DNA of 64,000 nucleotides from Thermoplasmata archaeon. Lineage in GTDB: Archaea > Thermoplasmatota > Thermoplasmata > GCA-020350865. A program made the position numbers and the translations under genes. The stretch lies in NCBI GenBank assembly GCA_020348445.1, contig CP070751.1:2149186-2213185 (forward strand), in the 5' to 3' direction. This document shows, in pieces, positions 25,401-33,959 of the stretch; position 1 is the first letter of the stretch, and each line of letters opens with the position of its first letter. The notes below the pieces were generated by a model. The model did not search any database, was not told the DNA's origin, and saw only the letters and a program-made list of their open reading frames with translations.

Positions 25401-28400
25401 TTCGATGTACTCTCCATCCACGGGATTGTTTATTACCAATTGCGGTGCATTGTTGTCCACATAGAAGTTCCTGGGTCCAACACTTGTTGACTTACCCGAG
25501 AGATCGTAAACTGTCATGCTGACATCGTAGGATCCATCTGTCTCAGTAAATGTGTTTGCAGTATATTCATAATATCCGGTCAAGGGATTATAGGACATGG
25601 TGGTGGTCATTCCAAATACCGTTATCTCGATATAATCAACACCAACTGCATCCATTGTTGCCACCTGGAATGTATACGTTTCACCGATGTACTCATCGGG
25701 TATCGGTGCACGAATGGTCAGAGTCGGATCATTGTTGTCCACTATCAGAATAATCGATTGCTCCACTTTGTGCGAGGCATTATCTGTAACCCTGACTGTC
25801 AATGTGTGTTCTCCATCTGCATAGTTTGTTGTGTCCCAATATCCAACCCATGATGATATGGGAAGCATCAGCACCCAGTTGGTGTTGTCTATCTTATACT
25901 CCACCTTTTCCAAAAATGTGTCGTTGGCATCCACAATAACCGGGCAAATATCAGAAACATACTCACCGTACAGAGGCTGGTTTATTGTCAACTGAGGTTC
26001 GTTGTTGTCGATCTTGAAAGTTACGGGGCCGTCGGTTATAGTCCTGCCTGAAAAATCATATGCTGTGGCGCTCAGATCATAAATACCGTCGACATGGGCT
26101 GACGTGCTTTCGACATATTCATAATATCCTGTGCCAGAATTGTAGGTGGCAGTTACTGTGGATCCAAAGATGGTGATATCAACATGATCGATACCAACTG
26201 TGTCCGACGCGTGGACCTTGACTGTGAGTGTACCTTCGATAAATTGACCCCAAACAGGTGAGAGTATGCTGCATATGGGATTGTTATTGTCCACAATAAC
26301 GTTCACTGTTTGTTGTGATATGTGATTCAAAGTGTCCCTGGCCCTGACTGTAATTGTATGTTCCCCTGCCCTGTATCCTGTTGTATCCCATATACTACTC
26401 CAGAGGGCAGGGCCTCCTCCCATGAGGTTCCAAGAACCTGTGTCCACCTTGTATTCTACAATGGGAGTATATGCTCCATCTGTAGCAGTTGCGTTGATGT
26501 AGCTTGTGGTATCTGATACATACTCATCGTCACTCGGGCTTGTGATGGTCAATATAGGCTCGCTGTTATCTATATAATAATCGAGAATTATTGGAGAGGC
26601 AGGATCGTTCACATTTCCAGCCCTGTCGTATATATCTATATCAACCCTTGCTACTCCATCTGTGTATTGCGTTGTTACCACTGTGAGCTCATAGTATCCT
26701 GTGAAGCTGTTGTAAGTTGCCCTTTTGGTTCCCAGGTTCCAGATGTCCGATCCACCCACATTATCGAAGGTGATTTCCACATAATCCACATCCAGGTTGT
26801 CGTTTGCCATAATGCTGAACGTATATGTGTCCTCTATATACTGGTCTGAACTGGGGAGAACAACAAAACCTGTTGGACGGCTGTTATCCACTATAACGTC
26901 AACGCTTACTATGGTGGTGATTCCATATGGACCATTATCCATCACCTCAAAATCTATGGTGTGGGTCCCTTCAGTTAACATGGTGGTATCAAACTGTCCA
27001 GAATCTGAAACATAATTTGAAGTCCCGCTAATCAAATCCAGGTCATACCAGGTTGTTCCACCGTCTACCCTGTACCTTGGTCTTGGGCTCTCATCATCCA
27101 ATATGCCATCGGTGTCAACTGCACTTACGTTCATCTCATAGATGCCTCTTATGACCTCACCTGCCTTTGGCTGGACAATGTACAGGGAAGGTTCGTTTTG
27201 GATTAGTATGGAGGTCGTGTTCACTATGGAATTGTCATAAAGGTCGTAAACCATTACCTTGAGATTATGAGCTCCATCAGAATAGCCAGTGGTTAAAAGA
27301 GAGAATTCGAAATTACCTGATCCATCCAAAACTCCGTCGAAGGCCGCAAAGGTATCATCCACATAGAGCTCTGCATAATGTGCTTCGCTTTCTGGATATG
27401 GATCAACACTCACAGTGTACATATTCTTGATATTTTCACCTGGTGCAGGATCTAGAATCACTATGGAATCCAACAGGATGTTGTCGACAATTACGTTAAC
27501 TGAACCAGTGGCAACTGCACCAGTTGCATCTGTTGCCTGGAATTCTACAACGTGTGGACCGTCACTGAGCGTGCTTGTGTCAAACGTGGCGGTATAAAAA
27601 ACAGGTGCTGCAACACCTGGAGTCACCGTTGAAACATCGGAAAGCCAGTCAGATTCCAAATCGCTGTCGATATAAGGATTGCGCTGAATGGTTCTTGTGG
27701 GGGAGGCGTAAATAGACCATCCTGGGATTACATCCTCCCAGTAAACCGAGTCCGTCGCTGCTGCAAATTCAACGAAATCCCCTGTATCATCAAGCCTCTC
27801 TGCACCCAATCCAGCATCATAGTCTGGGGGATATCCGTACACAGATTCATATGAAACTGCATTTATTGCGACCACCACTATACCATAGGCTGGTATCGTA
27901 GCACCACCAGGGAATACAAAGAAGGCACCTGCGTCATCGGAAAGTGTCAGTCCAGCTAGATTGACAACGGATGCGGTGGGATTATAAAGCTCTATCCATT
28001 CAGCTGTGGCCACGGGATGCTCGTACATTACCTCTGATATGATCACATAACCTATGGAAAGCGTGTTTGCCATATCGTACCACATGCCGTAATCAACTCG
28101 GAACTGTGGATTGTTGATGTCATCAACGATGGGATCACCGTTGGGATCAGTTACCTTGACTGTCAAAGGATAGGTTGTACCCGAAATAACCTCCCCTGAA
28201 GCAGGCTGCATTATCTGCAGCGTGGGTTCATTTACGAAGTTCACAAGGACTGTATCGGCCAGGGAGTTACCTTCGGGATCATATATCAGGGTCTTTATTG
28301 TATGGGAGCCGTCCTGGAACCATACAGTATCCAGTGTTATCTCGTAACCCCAATTGTCAACAGGCCACTCCACTTCTGTGTATTCCACCACAGCCAAAAC

Positions 28401-30662
28401 TCCGTCCACATAAAGCTCTGCGTATCCTGGTCCAGGATAAGCCGAGTTGTCCTGGTCGTCATCTTCAAAGTCAACATAAACAGTATAAACACCGCTTAGA
28501 GCCTCGCCAGCACTGGGTTGCATGATTGCCACTGATAGAAGGTCATCCCAGTTATCGAATGTGTACGTCTCGTAACCCGAACTTTCGCCTGCTCCGTTTA
28601 TTGCCCTGGCCCTTAGCTGATGGTACCCGTCATCATAATTCTTGGTATTAAGATTGTAGGAGTACTCGTCGGGATTCCCAGTGGGTGCCATATCGTTGAC
28701 ATACTCCCCGTCCACGTAAAGCTCCACCCTGTCCGCGTTTAAAGCCGTGACAATGACATTTTGCGTACCTGAGATTATTCCTGCTGGTGGGGCGTTGATC
28801 ACAACTCCTGTGGGAGGTGCAGTGGATGTGGGATTGACTATGGCAATCGTGATTGTACGCCACATGGTAACACCATCATTGTCCTGAGCCACTATTCTGA
28901 GGTTGTATATCCCGTTATCATATTTTGTGGTGTCCCAAGTTGTCTCAAATATGTAGCTTCCTGCTTGTCTCTGGGATAGGGAGGTCCATGTTGTCTCTCC
29001 CTCGATCTGGAAGCCCACGAAATTTATATCATCACCTATTGCGGGATCCTCATCATCTGCGTCTATTCTGAAGTTGTACTCGTTCCCGCTTACCGTGCTT
29101 CCATCCACAGGTGATACAAGGCGAACCCAGGCACACCCTGTCTGAAGGTAAGCCCATCCTGGAGCTATGTACAGGTCGCTTGCTGTTTCCTGGGTCTGTA
29201 TCTTATCGACATTAACTGTTCTATCCCAATAGAAGTTTTGCTCACCTGCTGGCATGTTAAAATCATAGAATCTTATGAGCATTCCAATTAAGTCATGGTT
29301 AGTAAGCCAAAGGTCGTAAACACCGTTCACAAGCTCTGCTGAGCCAGGTAGGTAAGGCACCAAAAACTCGAACTCATATCTGTCATCCTCTATTCCTGTT
29401 GGGTTGTAGTAAAGAGCATCGGCATTGCCGTCATCGGTGGCATCTGCTATCGGTGTAGTGCTGTCATCTTCCCAATCCTCGTCTGTTTGAGCATCGAACC
29501 AGCCTTCAGTGTATATACCTTGGCTTGTCACCTGCTCGTAATGCTCCCATTCGGGACCAAGGGGTCCTACATCTGCACCGCAAAGAACCCCGTTTCTTGA
29601 TCCAAAGGGTCCAGCACCACTTCCCTCCTCAAAATACAATCTCGTATAGTCATTGGGGTGGTTGTCATCATCGTAAATTATCATTCCGATATAGATGTAG
29701 CCCACAGGGCCAATCAAGTCAGGATCTTGACAGATAAATATTGTTGAATTAAGTGTGGTCCCTCTGAAATTGGACAATGTGATATCTCTTTGATAACAGT
29801 CAGACCAACCAAAATCGTTTGTAATATCACCATCAATGGTGGGTGCGGTCTCTGTATAGGTTGCATAGAAAGAGCGCTCCTTTGTCATCACACCCAGTTT
29901 CAGGTCTGCATAGTTGTTAACATCAGTTGGATCTGAACCTGTCAAATCCCAGTAATACCATTCGCCTGTACCTGGTTCATACAATTCTATGAAAAATCCG
30001 ATCTCGTCATCTCGGACCACGTTCAAATCGGAACCGGAGCCCCCTGTATCCTCCTTTCCATCCAAAGGAATTCGCCATTCCCATCTTAGATAACTTGCAC
30101 CCCAACCTATGCCGATATTTGCGTCTATTACCGCATCCGGATCATCAACCCATGAACCCCCATTCCAATAACGATCCCACATATTGCTACTCCTATCAGA
30201 TCTGAGCATGTTCTCATTTCCATTTGATAGGGTATCATCATGAGGACCATCGTACCTGCCTGCCTGATTACCCTCCTCAAAATAAAGACGGACCTCGTTG
30301 GATGCACCTGTATTTGAAGCCTGATAAACGACACCTATATAGAGAAAATTATCATCGTTTTGGATAAACAAATTACATCTAAGATAATCAGGGTCTGCTA
30401 CCTCAAAATCGTACATAGTAATCTGTCTTACATATGCGTCGTCCCATTCGGTGGCATCTGCAGGTCCTGATATCCAGGTATCCAAAGTAATGTCCGTAAA
30501 TGCTGTAGGATTGTAGTAGCTGTACAACTGCAGGGGATCTCCTGTATCATCCACTATGTGCCCTTTTGCTTGGGGCATGGTCCATTCTACAACAGCTAAT
30601 CCCGCAAAAACCATCCATATTACCAGCGCACTTGCTATTATCCTATTTAAATATTTTTTCAT
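22449..30662 (-). CDS. Giant Ig-repeat surface protein (2737 residues)
   Basis: A signal peptide (1-33) precedes two related ~230-residue modules rich in Trp/Tyr/Asp (about 36-510) resembling CBM9/DOMON-type sandwiches. Ig-like domains follow, and a lamin-tail-like domain (~870-1010; IISEVMY...EWIELYNP). Then come six tandem A/B pairs of Ig-like domains (~1240-2370), a last Ig-like module, a membrane helix (~2570-2594) and a cytosolic tail that is basic, acidic, proline-rich and again basic. ATG 30662 has GGAGG 8 bases upstream. It is first gene of the surface operon, 62 bp before the vWA gene. Likely an adhesin, S-layer-associated stalk or receptor; ligand unknown. Confidence 0.88.
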   Translation of the reverse strand: MKKYLNRIIASALVIWMVFAGLAVVEWTMPQAKGHIVDDTGDPLQLYSYYNPTAFTDITLDTWISGPADATEWDDAYVRQITMYDFEVADPDYLRCNLFIQNDDNFLYIGVVYQASNTGASNEVRLYFEEGNQAGRYDGPHDDTLSNGNENMLRSDRSSNMWDRYWNGGSWVDDPDAVIDANIGIGWGASYLRWEWRIPLDGKEDTGGSGSDLNVVRDDEIGFFIELYEPGTGEWYYWDLTGSDPTDVNNYADLKLGVMTKERSFYATYTETAPTIDGDITNDFGWSDCYQRDITLSNFRGTTLNSTIFICQDPDLIGPVGYIYIGMIIYDDDNHPNDYTRLYFEEGSGAGPFGSRNGVLCGADVGPLGPEWEHYEQVTSQGIYTEGWFDAQTDEDWEDDSTTPIADATDDGNADALYYNPTGIEDDRYEFEFLVPYLPGSAELVNGVYDLWLTNHDLIGMLIRFYDFNMPAGEQNFYWDRTVNVDKIQTQETASDLYIAPGWAYLQTGCAWVRLVSPVDGSTVSGNEYNFRIDADDEDPAIGDDINFVGFQIEGETTWTSLSQRQAGSYIFETTWDTTKYDNGIYNLRIVAQDNDGVTMWRTITIAIVNPTSTAPPTGVVINAPPAGIISGTQNVIVTALNADRVELYVDGEYVNDMAPTGNPDEYSYNLNTKNYDDGYHQLRARAINGAGESSGYETYTFDNWDDLLSVAIMQPSAGEALSGVYTVYVDFEDDDQDNSAYPGPGYAELYVDGVLAVVEYTEVEWPVDNWGYEITLDTVWFQDGSHTIKTLIYDPEGNSLADTVLVNFVNEPTLQIMQPASGEVISGTTYPLTVKVTDPNGDPIVDDINNPQFRVDYGMWYDMANTLSIGYVIISEVMYEHPVATAEWIELYNPTASVVNLAGLTLSDDAGAFFVFPGGATIPAYGIVVVAINAVSYESVYGYPPDYDAGLGAERLDDTGDFVEFAAATDSVYWEDVIPGWSIYASPTRTIQRNPYIDSDLESDWLSDVSTVTPGVAAPVFYTATFDTSTLSDGPHVVEFQATDATGAVATGSVNVIVDNILLDSIVILDPAPGENIKNMYTVSVDPYPESEAHYAELYVDDTFAAFDGVLDGSGNFEFSLLTTGYSDGAHNLKVMVYDLYDNSIVNTTSILIQNEPSLYIVQPKAGEVIRGIYEMNVSAVDTDGILDDESPRPRYRVDGGTTWYDLDLISGTSNYVSDSGQFDTTMLTEGTHTIDFEVMDNGPYGITTIVSVDVIVDNSRPTGFVVLPSSDQYIEDTYTFSIMANDNLDVDYVEITFDNVGGSDIWNLGTKRATYNSFTGYYELTVVTTQYTDGVARVDIDIYDRAGNVNDPASPIILDYYIDNSEPILTITSPSDDEYVSDTTSYINATATDGAYTPIVEYKVDTGSWNLMGGGPALWSSIWDTTGYRAGEHTITVRARDTLNHISQQTVNVIVDNNNPICSILSPVWGQFIEGTLTVKVHASDTVGIDHVDITIFGSTVTATYNSGTGYYEYVESTSAHVDGIYDLSATAYDFSGRTITDGPVTFKIDNNEPQLTINQPLYGEYVSDICPVIVDANDTFLEKVEYKIDNTNWVLMLPISSWVGYWDTTNYADGEHTLTVRVTDNASHKVEQSIILIVDNNDPTLTIRAPIPDEYIGETYTFQVATMDAVGVDYIEITVFGMTTTMSYNPLTGYYEYTANTFTETDGSYDVSMTVYDLSGKSTSVGPRNFYVDNNAPQLVINNPVDGEYIEGNYDVSVTSTDTFISAVEYKVDTTQWVAMTGPEPTWTEVWNTILYTDGEHTLTIRAHDAAGHTTEQSVDVIIDNNDPAITINTPIGGQYVEGVFTFQIAADDSPQVEHIGIDYVEITVFGSTQLATYNAQTGYYEYTASTYTITDGPYDVSATAYDLSGKSAVAQPVNFNVDNNAPNLVVNHPQNGEFIEGNYTINVTATDTFILSVEYRIDMTNWIAMNPNVDGYWEAEWNTNLEVDGGHRISIMAIDHAGRTTEQYVDIFVDNNDPTCTIVSPAPDQYVEGTFIFQIAAIDGVGIDYVEISVYGMLVNASYNMQTGYFEFPLDTRLEAEDNVRNVSAWAYDLSGKMVSDGPVSFKVDNHAPVLKIIYPENGDYISGEIFVNISAQDAFIGPQEYSIDDKGWEPIVVPWNTSATIDGWHTLSIRVFDMIGHLTQQTINVYVDNTPPKCSIISPVEDQFIEKIYTFEISATDYVGVDYVNIEVFGLTMELPYNSETGYYEYSIDTRTVDDGVYVINATAFDDSGKWTDAEAISFCVDNTPPDLTINSPSNGEYVSDEIIIDVLVSDTFDYTVKYTVDDSGWVPIEDPFNTTLVSDNEHLITVQAVDEAGHITERGVTVIVDNIAPELVILEPNNGTHVSDELLVSVYAGGGVRRVTMSIDDNAEVEMVTVGINAPYETTIDTLELEDGLHTIYVNSIDFTGQESNRETTVFVDNTGPSIMLVNPAPFATKASHIKFIVNVSDDTGIAGVYINIDSTTWRAMIYDNYTGNYTFSWFTTEDDNRAYYYEIKTVDTLGNEQMFRTKVNVDNPQSLWRAFQENLAGIGFLFLLFFIVLLFVLLKVGKLQAWYREEKKPPKPPKEGKGGGRFRSRLSRKNKVKGGESEAKVAETEDFGGEEDSKLHYPPPPPPEEDGKSLMESINDIEIGDDEGVPKKGPSIPSPEAKPTIAEEVEAANIEDSNVHKDSGTTKSYGKKKKLWKKRKGN
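23550..26950 (-). repeat. Six ~567-bp coding repeats (A/B Ig-like pairs)
   Basis: Each unit encodes an A module (motif GIDYVEITVFG then TGYYEY) and a B module (VEYKID...W then DGEHTLTIRA and VDNN). Six A and six B motifs can be counted in order. The strand TCATTGTTGTCCAC recurs at roughly 560-base steps. Such a region can change copy number by recombination and is prone to assembly collapse. Confidence 0.8.
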
Positions 30663-30940
30663 ATTCGGGCCTCCTTCCCCCTAACAGGGGTTTTATAAAT
30701 CTGCGAAAAAGAATTCGATGTTTACATATATACGTTATTTCATAAATATGTACATTTGATAATTTTGGCAAATAAGGCAAAACATGTTTAAAATGTTAAA
30801 TTAAGCACTAATTTATGATAAATACTTGATACCGTATTTAAATTCCAATAATTATATTAAAAATGAACCAGATTTTAATGGATATAAAATTCCCCAAATG
30901 CTTAAATACGCAAATACTAATCCAAAGGTCGGTTCTGGCA

Positions 30941-31687
30941 ATGAATGGCTCCGCATGGATGATTTACATCATCCTTTTTGCAGTTGCATTTCTTCCTTCC
31001 ATAGCCTATATAATTTGGATAAGGAACACTGAAAGATATGAACGTGAACCCTGGAGTGTAATAGCTAAAACTTTTGTTTGGGGTGCTGTTTTTGGGGTGA
31101 TTCTAGGCATTCTCTTCTCTGTAATTTTGATTGTACTATTCAATATAGCCCTGCCCGACAGGTTGTACGATGCCATCTCAGAGAACGAGAGCTATTCCAC
31201 ACTGTTTTTGGTCTGTATAATCGCTCCTTTGGCCGAGGAGGCTGCAAAAGGCATCGGCGTAAGATCAGCGGGAAATGAACTGGACGAGGTTGAGGACGGT
31301 CTAATATACGGCGCTTCTGTGGGGCTGGGATTTGCTGCCACTGAGAATGTGCTCTATGGATATTTGGCACTGCAACAAGGCTACGATGTTTTTATAGCCA
31401 CTATGATCGTAAGAAGTATTTCAAGCGCACTCTTGCACGCAAGTGCAACATCTGCAACAGGCTACGGTATTGGCAAGAAGAAGATACTGGGAAAAGGACA
31501 TTACATCCTGCCATACTACTTTTTAGCTGTGCTGATGCACAGTACTTTCAACCTCTTTGCATCCATGCAATCACTATTGGGCCTAATGCTTGCCATCATG
31601 TTTGCAATCGCCGCAATCGAATTCACTAGGCATAAGATTCAACAGTTGGATGAATACCATTTGGTCCGGGGGGGTTGGGGAGGATAA
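30941..31687 (+). CDS. PrsW-family intramembrane metalloprotease
   Basis: The ~248-residue polytopic protein has the PrsW/CAAX-like motifs: EEAAKG, EDGLIYGASVGLGFAATEN, HAxATSATGYG and HSTFN, which supply the Glu and His residues for zinc and catalysis in the family. About seven to eight helices are visible. PrsW proteins cut membrane proteins such as anti-sigma factors in bacteria; archaeal substrates are unknown. ATG 30941 follows AAAGGT at 10-15 bases and a CTTAAATA element at ~40 bp. The frame extends back to 30863 without a better signal. It is divergent from the giant surface gene, and a regulatory link is possible but unproven. Confidence 0.85.
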   Translation: MNGSAWMIYIILFAVAFLPSIAYIIWIRNTERYEREPWSVIAKTFVWGAVFGVILGILFSVILIVLFNIALPDRLYDAISENESYSTLFLVCIIAPLAEEAAKGIGVRSAGNELDEVEDGLIYGASVGLGFAATENVLYGYLALQQGYDVFIATMIVRSISSALLHASATSATGYGIGKKKILGKGHYILPYYFLAVLMHSTFNLFASMQSLLGLMLAIMFAIAAIEFTRHKIQQLDEYHLVRGGWGG

Positions 31688-31750
31688 TTCGAATTCCGCG
31701 ATCGTGATGATTATTATGCCAAAGATAGAATTTCAAAGGAGACACCTTTC

Positions 31751-32704
31751 ATGGGAAAAATGGCTGTGATTGCAGTTGGAGGAAATGCCATCTTGGAGGC
31801 CGATGAAACCGGCTCTGCAGAGGCCCAGCTTGAGAATATTCGAATAACGTGCAGTCATATCGCAAACATGATAAAAAAAGATTTTACTGTGGTTATAACC
31901 CACGGGAATGGCCCCCAGGTTGGCAACATTCTTCTCAGAAACGACATAGCAGAGGGCATAGCACCTGTAATGCCAATGGATGTGTGTGTTGCAGAATCAC
32001 AGGGCCAGATAGGATACATGATACAACAGACTCTGCTGAATGAGCTCAAAAAAATTGGGATCAAGGCAAGGGTTACATCCCTTATCACCCAGGTCGTGGT
32101 GGACCCAAACGATGATGCTTTTGAGAATCCAACAAAACCAATAGGCCCCTACTATCCAGAAAGCGAGGCTGAGCGATTGGCTAGAAAAAAAGGATGGACC
32201 ATGATGGAGGATGTGGCTAGACAGGGATTTAGGAGGGTGGTCCCTTCCCCAGAGCCCAAAGAAATTGTCGAGTGCGAGACAATAAAGAGACTGGTTCAGG
32301 GAGAAGATGATAGAAACATAATAATTGCCGCAGGTGGAGGCGGTGTTCCCGTTATTAAAACAGAACAGGGATTAATAGGTGCCGAGGCAGTTGTTGATAA
32401 GGATTTTGCATCTTCAGTGTTGGCAACCAGTATCAACGCCGATATGCTTATCATGCTAACAGATGTTCCGTGCGTGGCAATTAATTTTGGAAAGTCCCAG
32501 CAGGAATATCTGAGCCATATGACAGTTGCAGAAGCTACAAAGTACCTGAAAGAAGGGCATTTTCCTCCTGGTAGTATGGGCCCAAAGATAGTGTCTGCCA
32601 TCAATTTTCTGGAAAACGGTGGTAATGAGGTAATTATAACAACACCAGAGAACCTGGAAGAGGCGATGGATCAAAAGAAGGGAACGAGAATGGTTCTTGG
32701 CTGA
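31751..32704 (+). CDS. arcC: Carbamate kinase
   Basis: The 317-residue protein carries amino-acid-kinase motifs: AVGGNAIL near the N-terminus, THGNGPQVG, and AAGGGGVPVI plus IGAEAVVDKDFASSVLA, which are typical of carbamate kinase. The enzyme makes ATP from carbamoyl phosphate or the reverse in arginine/agmatine breakdown or carbamoyl phosphate supply. No deiminase or transcarbamylase gene lies in the window. AGGAG lies 10-14 bases before ATG 31751. It is followed by the DRG GTPase gene 4 bases after its stop. Confidence 0.94.
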   Translation: MGKMAVIAVGGNAILEADETGSAEAQLENIRITCSHIANMIKKDFTVVITHGNGPQVGNILLRNDIAEGIAPVMPMDVCVAESQGQIGYMIQQTLLNELKKIGIKARVTSLITQVVVDPNDDAFENPTKPIGPYYPESEAERLARKKGWTMMEDVARQGFRRVVPSPEPKEIVECETIKRLVQGEDDRNIIIAAGGGGVPVIKTEQGLIGAEAVVDKDFASSVLATSINADMLIMLTDVPCVAINFGKSQQEYLSHMTVAEATKYLKEGHFPPGSMGPKIVSAINFLENGGNEVIITTPENLEEAMDQKKGTRMVLG

Positions 32705-32708
32705 TAGT

Positions 32709-33809
32709 ATGGTTACAATTGAGGATCAGATCAAGGAAATCGAGGAGGAGATCAGAGACACTCCCTACAACAAGTCAACCCAGCATCATATAGGAAAACT
32801 GAAGGCAAAGCTCGCCAAACTCCAGGATGAGCTGGACAAACGTAAGGCCAAGAAAGGCGAGGCAAAGGGTTACGCAGTCAAAAAATCCGGTCATGCCACC
32901 GTGGCCCTTGTTGGATTGCCCAGCGTGGGTAAAAGTACACTTTTAAATCTCTTAACCAACGCTGAGAGTGAGGTGGCATCTTATTTTTTCACCACCCTGG
33001 AGGTGATTCCAGGTGTGATGAGTTACAAGGGAGCAAAGATCCAAATTCTGGATTTACCTGGCCTTGTGGAAGGTGCATCTAAGGGCAAGGGAAGAGGAAG
33101 GGAAGTTCTTTCGGTTGTAAGATCCGCGGATCTTATTCTTTTAATGGTTGATGTTTTCGCCTGCGATGTTAATCTTCTTGTGGAGGAGCTTAGAAAGGGA
33201 GGTATTAGACTGAACAAACATCCTCCTGATATAACAATAAAAAGAAAGGACAAAGGTGGTGTTTCCATCAGCTCCACAGTTAAGCTCACCAAATTGGACA
33301 AAGAAACCATAGCCGCAATTTTCAGAGAATACGGTTACATAAATGCGGATATCCTATTAAGAGAGGATATAAGCGAGGACAGGTTAATCGACTCCATGGC
33401 AGGAAACAGGGTCTACACTTCGGCCTTAGTTGTATTGAACAAGATAGATCTGGTATCAAAAAAGGAACTGGAAGGAATAAAGAAGACTATGGGAGATATG
33501 CCCATATCCATCATATCTGCCAAGGATGGCGTAGGTCTGGACGCACTAAGAAAGAACATATACGAGATGTTGGATTTTATAAGAATCTACATGAAGCCAC
33601 AGAGAAAGAAGGTGGATTTGAATGAGCCTTTGGTGATCAAGAGGAAGTCCTCGGTGGGGGATGTATGTGATATTATACATAGAACATTTCGCAAGCGCTT
33701 TAGGTATGCGAACATCTGGGGCAAAAGTGCAAAATTCCCTGGACAAACCGTGGGTATGAGGCATATTCTTAAAGATGGTGATGTTATCACTATTGTGGTT
33801 ACAAAGTAA
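32709..33809 (+). CDS. DRG-type translational GTPase (Obg/TGS family)
   Basis: This 366-residue protein has an N-terminal coiled region, then the G domain with LVGLPSVGKSTLL (G1), FFTTLEVIPG (G2), DLPGLVEGAS (G3) and NKID (G4), and a C-terminal TGS domain ending DGDVITIVVTK. This is the DRG/Rbg family, which associates with ribosomes. The insert after G3 (FACDVNLLVEEL...GGVSISST) is typical of DRG. ATG 32709 is used because it lies 4 bases after the arcC stop; TTG 32697 would overlap. Confidence 0.95.
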   Translation: MVTIEDQIKEIEEEIRDTPYNKSTQHHIGKLKAKLAKLQDELDKRKAKKGEAKGYAVKKSGHATVALVGLPSVGKSTLLNLLTNAESEVASYFFTTLEVIPGVMSYKGAKIQILDLPGLVEGASKGKGRGREVLSVVRSADLILLMVDVFACDVNLLVEELRKGGIRLNKHPPDITIKRKDKGGVSISSTVKLTKLDKETIAAIFREYGYINADILLREDISEDRLIDSMAGNRVYTSALVVLNKIDLVSKKELEGIKKTMGDMPISIISAKDGVGLDALRKNIYEMLDFIRIYMKPQRKKVDLNEPLVIKRKSSVGDVCDIIHRTFRKRFRYANIWGKSAKFPGQTVGMRHILKDGDVITIVVTK

Positions 33810-33902
33810 TGAACCATAAGATGGAAAGGAGAAAACGGATGTTGAGCATAAGGGGGAATAAAACGGGTATTATCCTGCAAAATCGCAATCTCAGATTCTC
33901 GA

Positions 33903-33938
33903 CATTTATAAATAGCATTACTCATATACATTTATAAA
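33903..33938 (+). promoter_or_regulatory. Duplicated TATA element before surface protein gene
   Basis: The sequence CATTTATAAA occurs twice, at 33903-33912 and 33929-33938, a period of 26 bp. The TTG start at 33960 has AGGGGGA 6 bases upstream (33946-33953). Transcription from the first box would leave room for that site; the second box lies very close to the start. Confidence 0.5.
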
Positions 33939-33959
33939 CTATGCTAAGGGGGAAATTAA

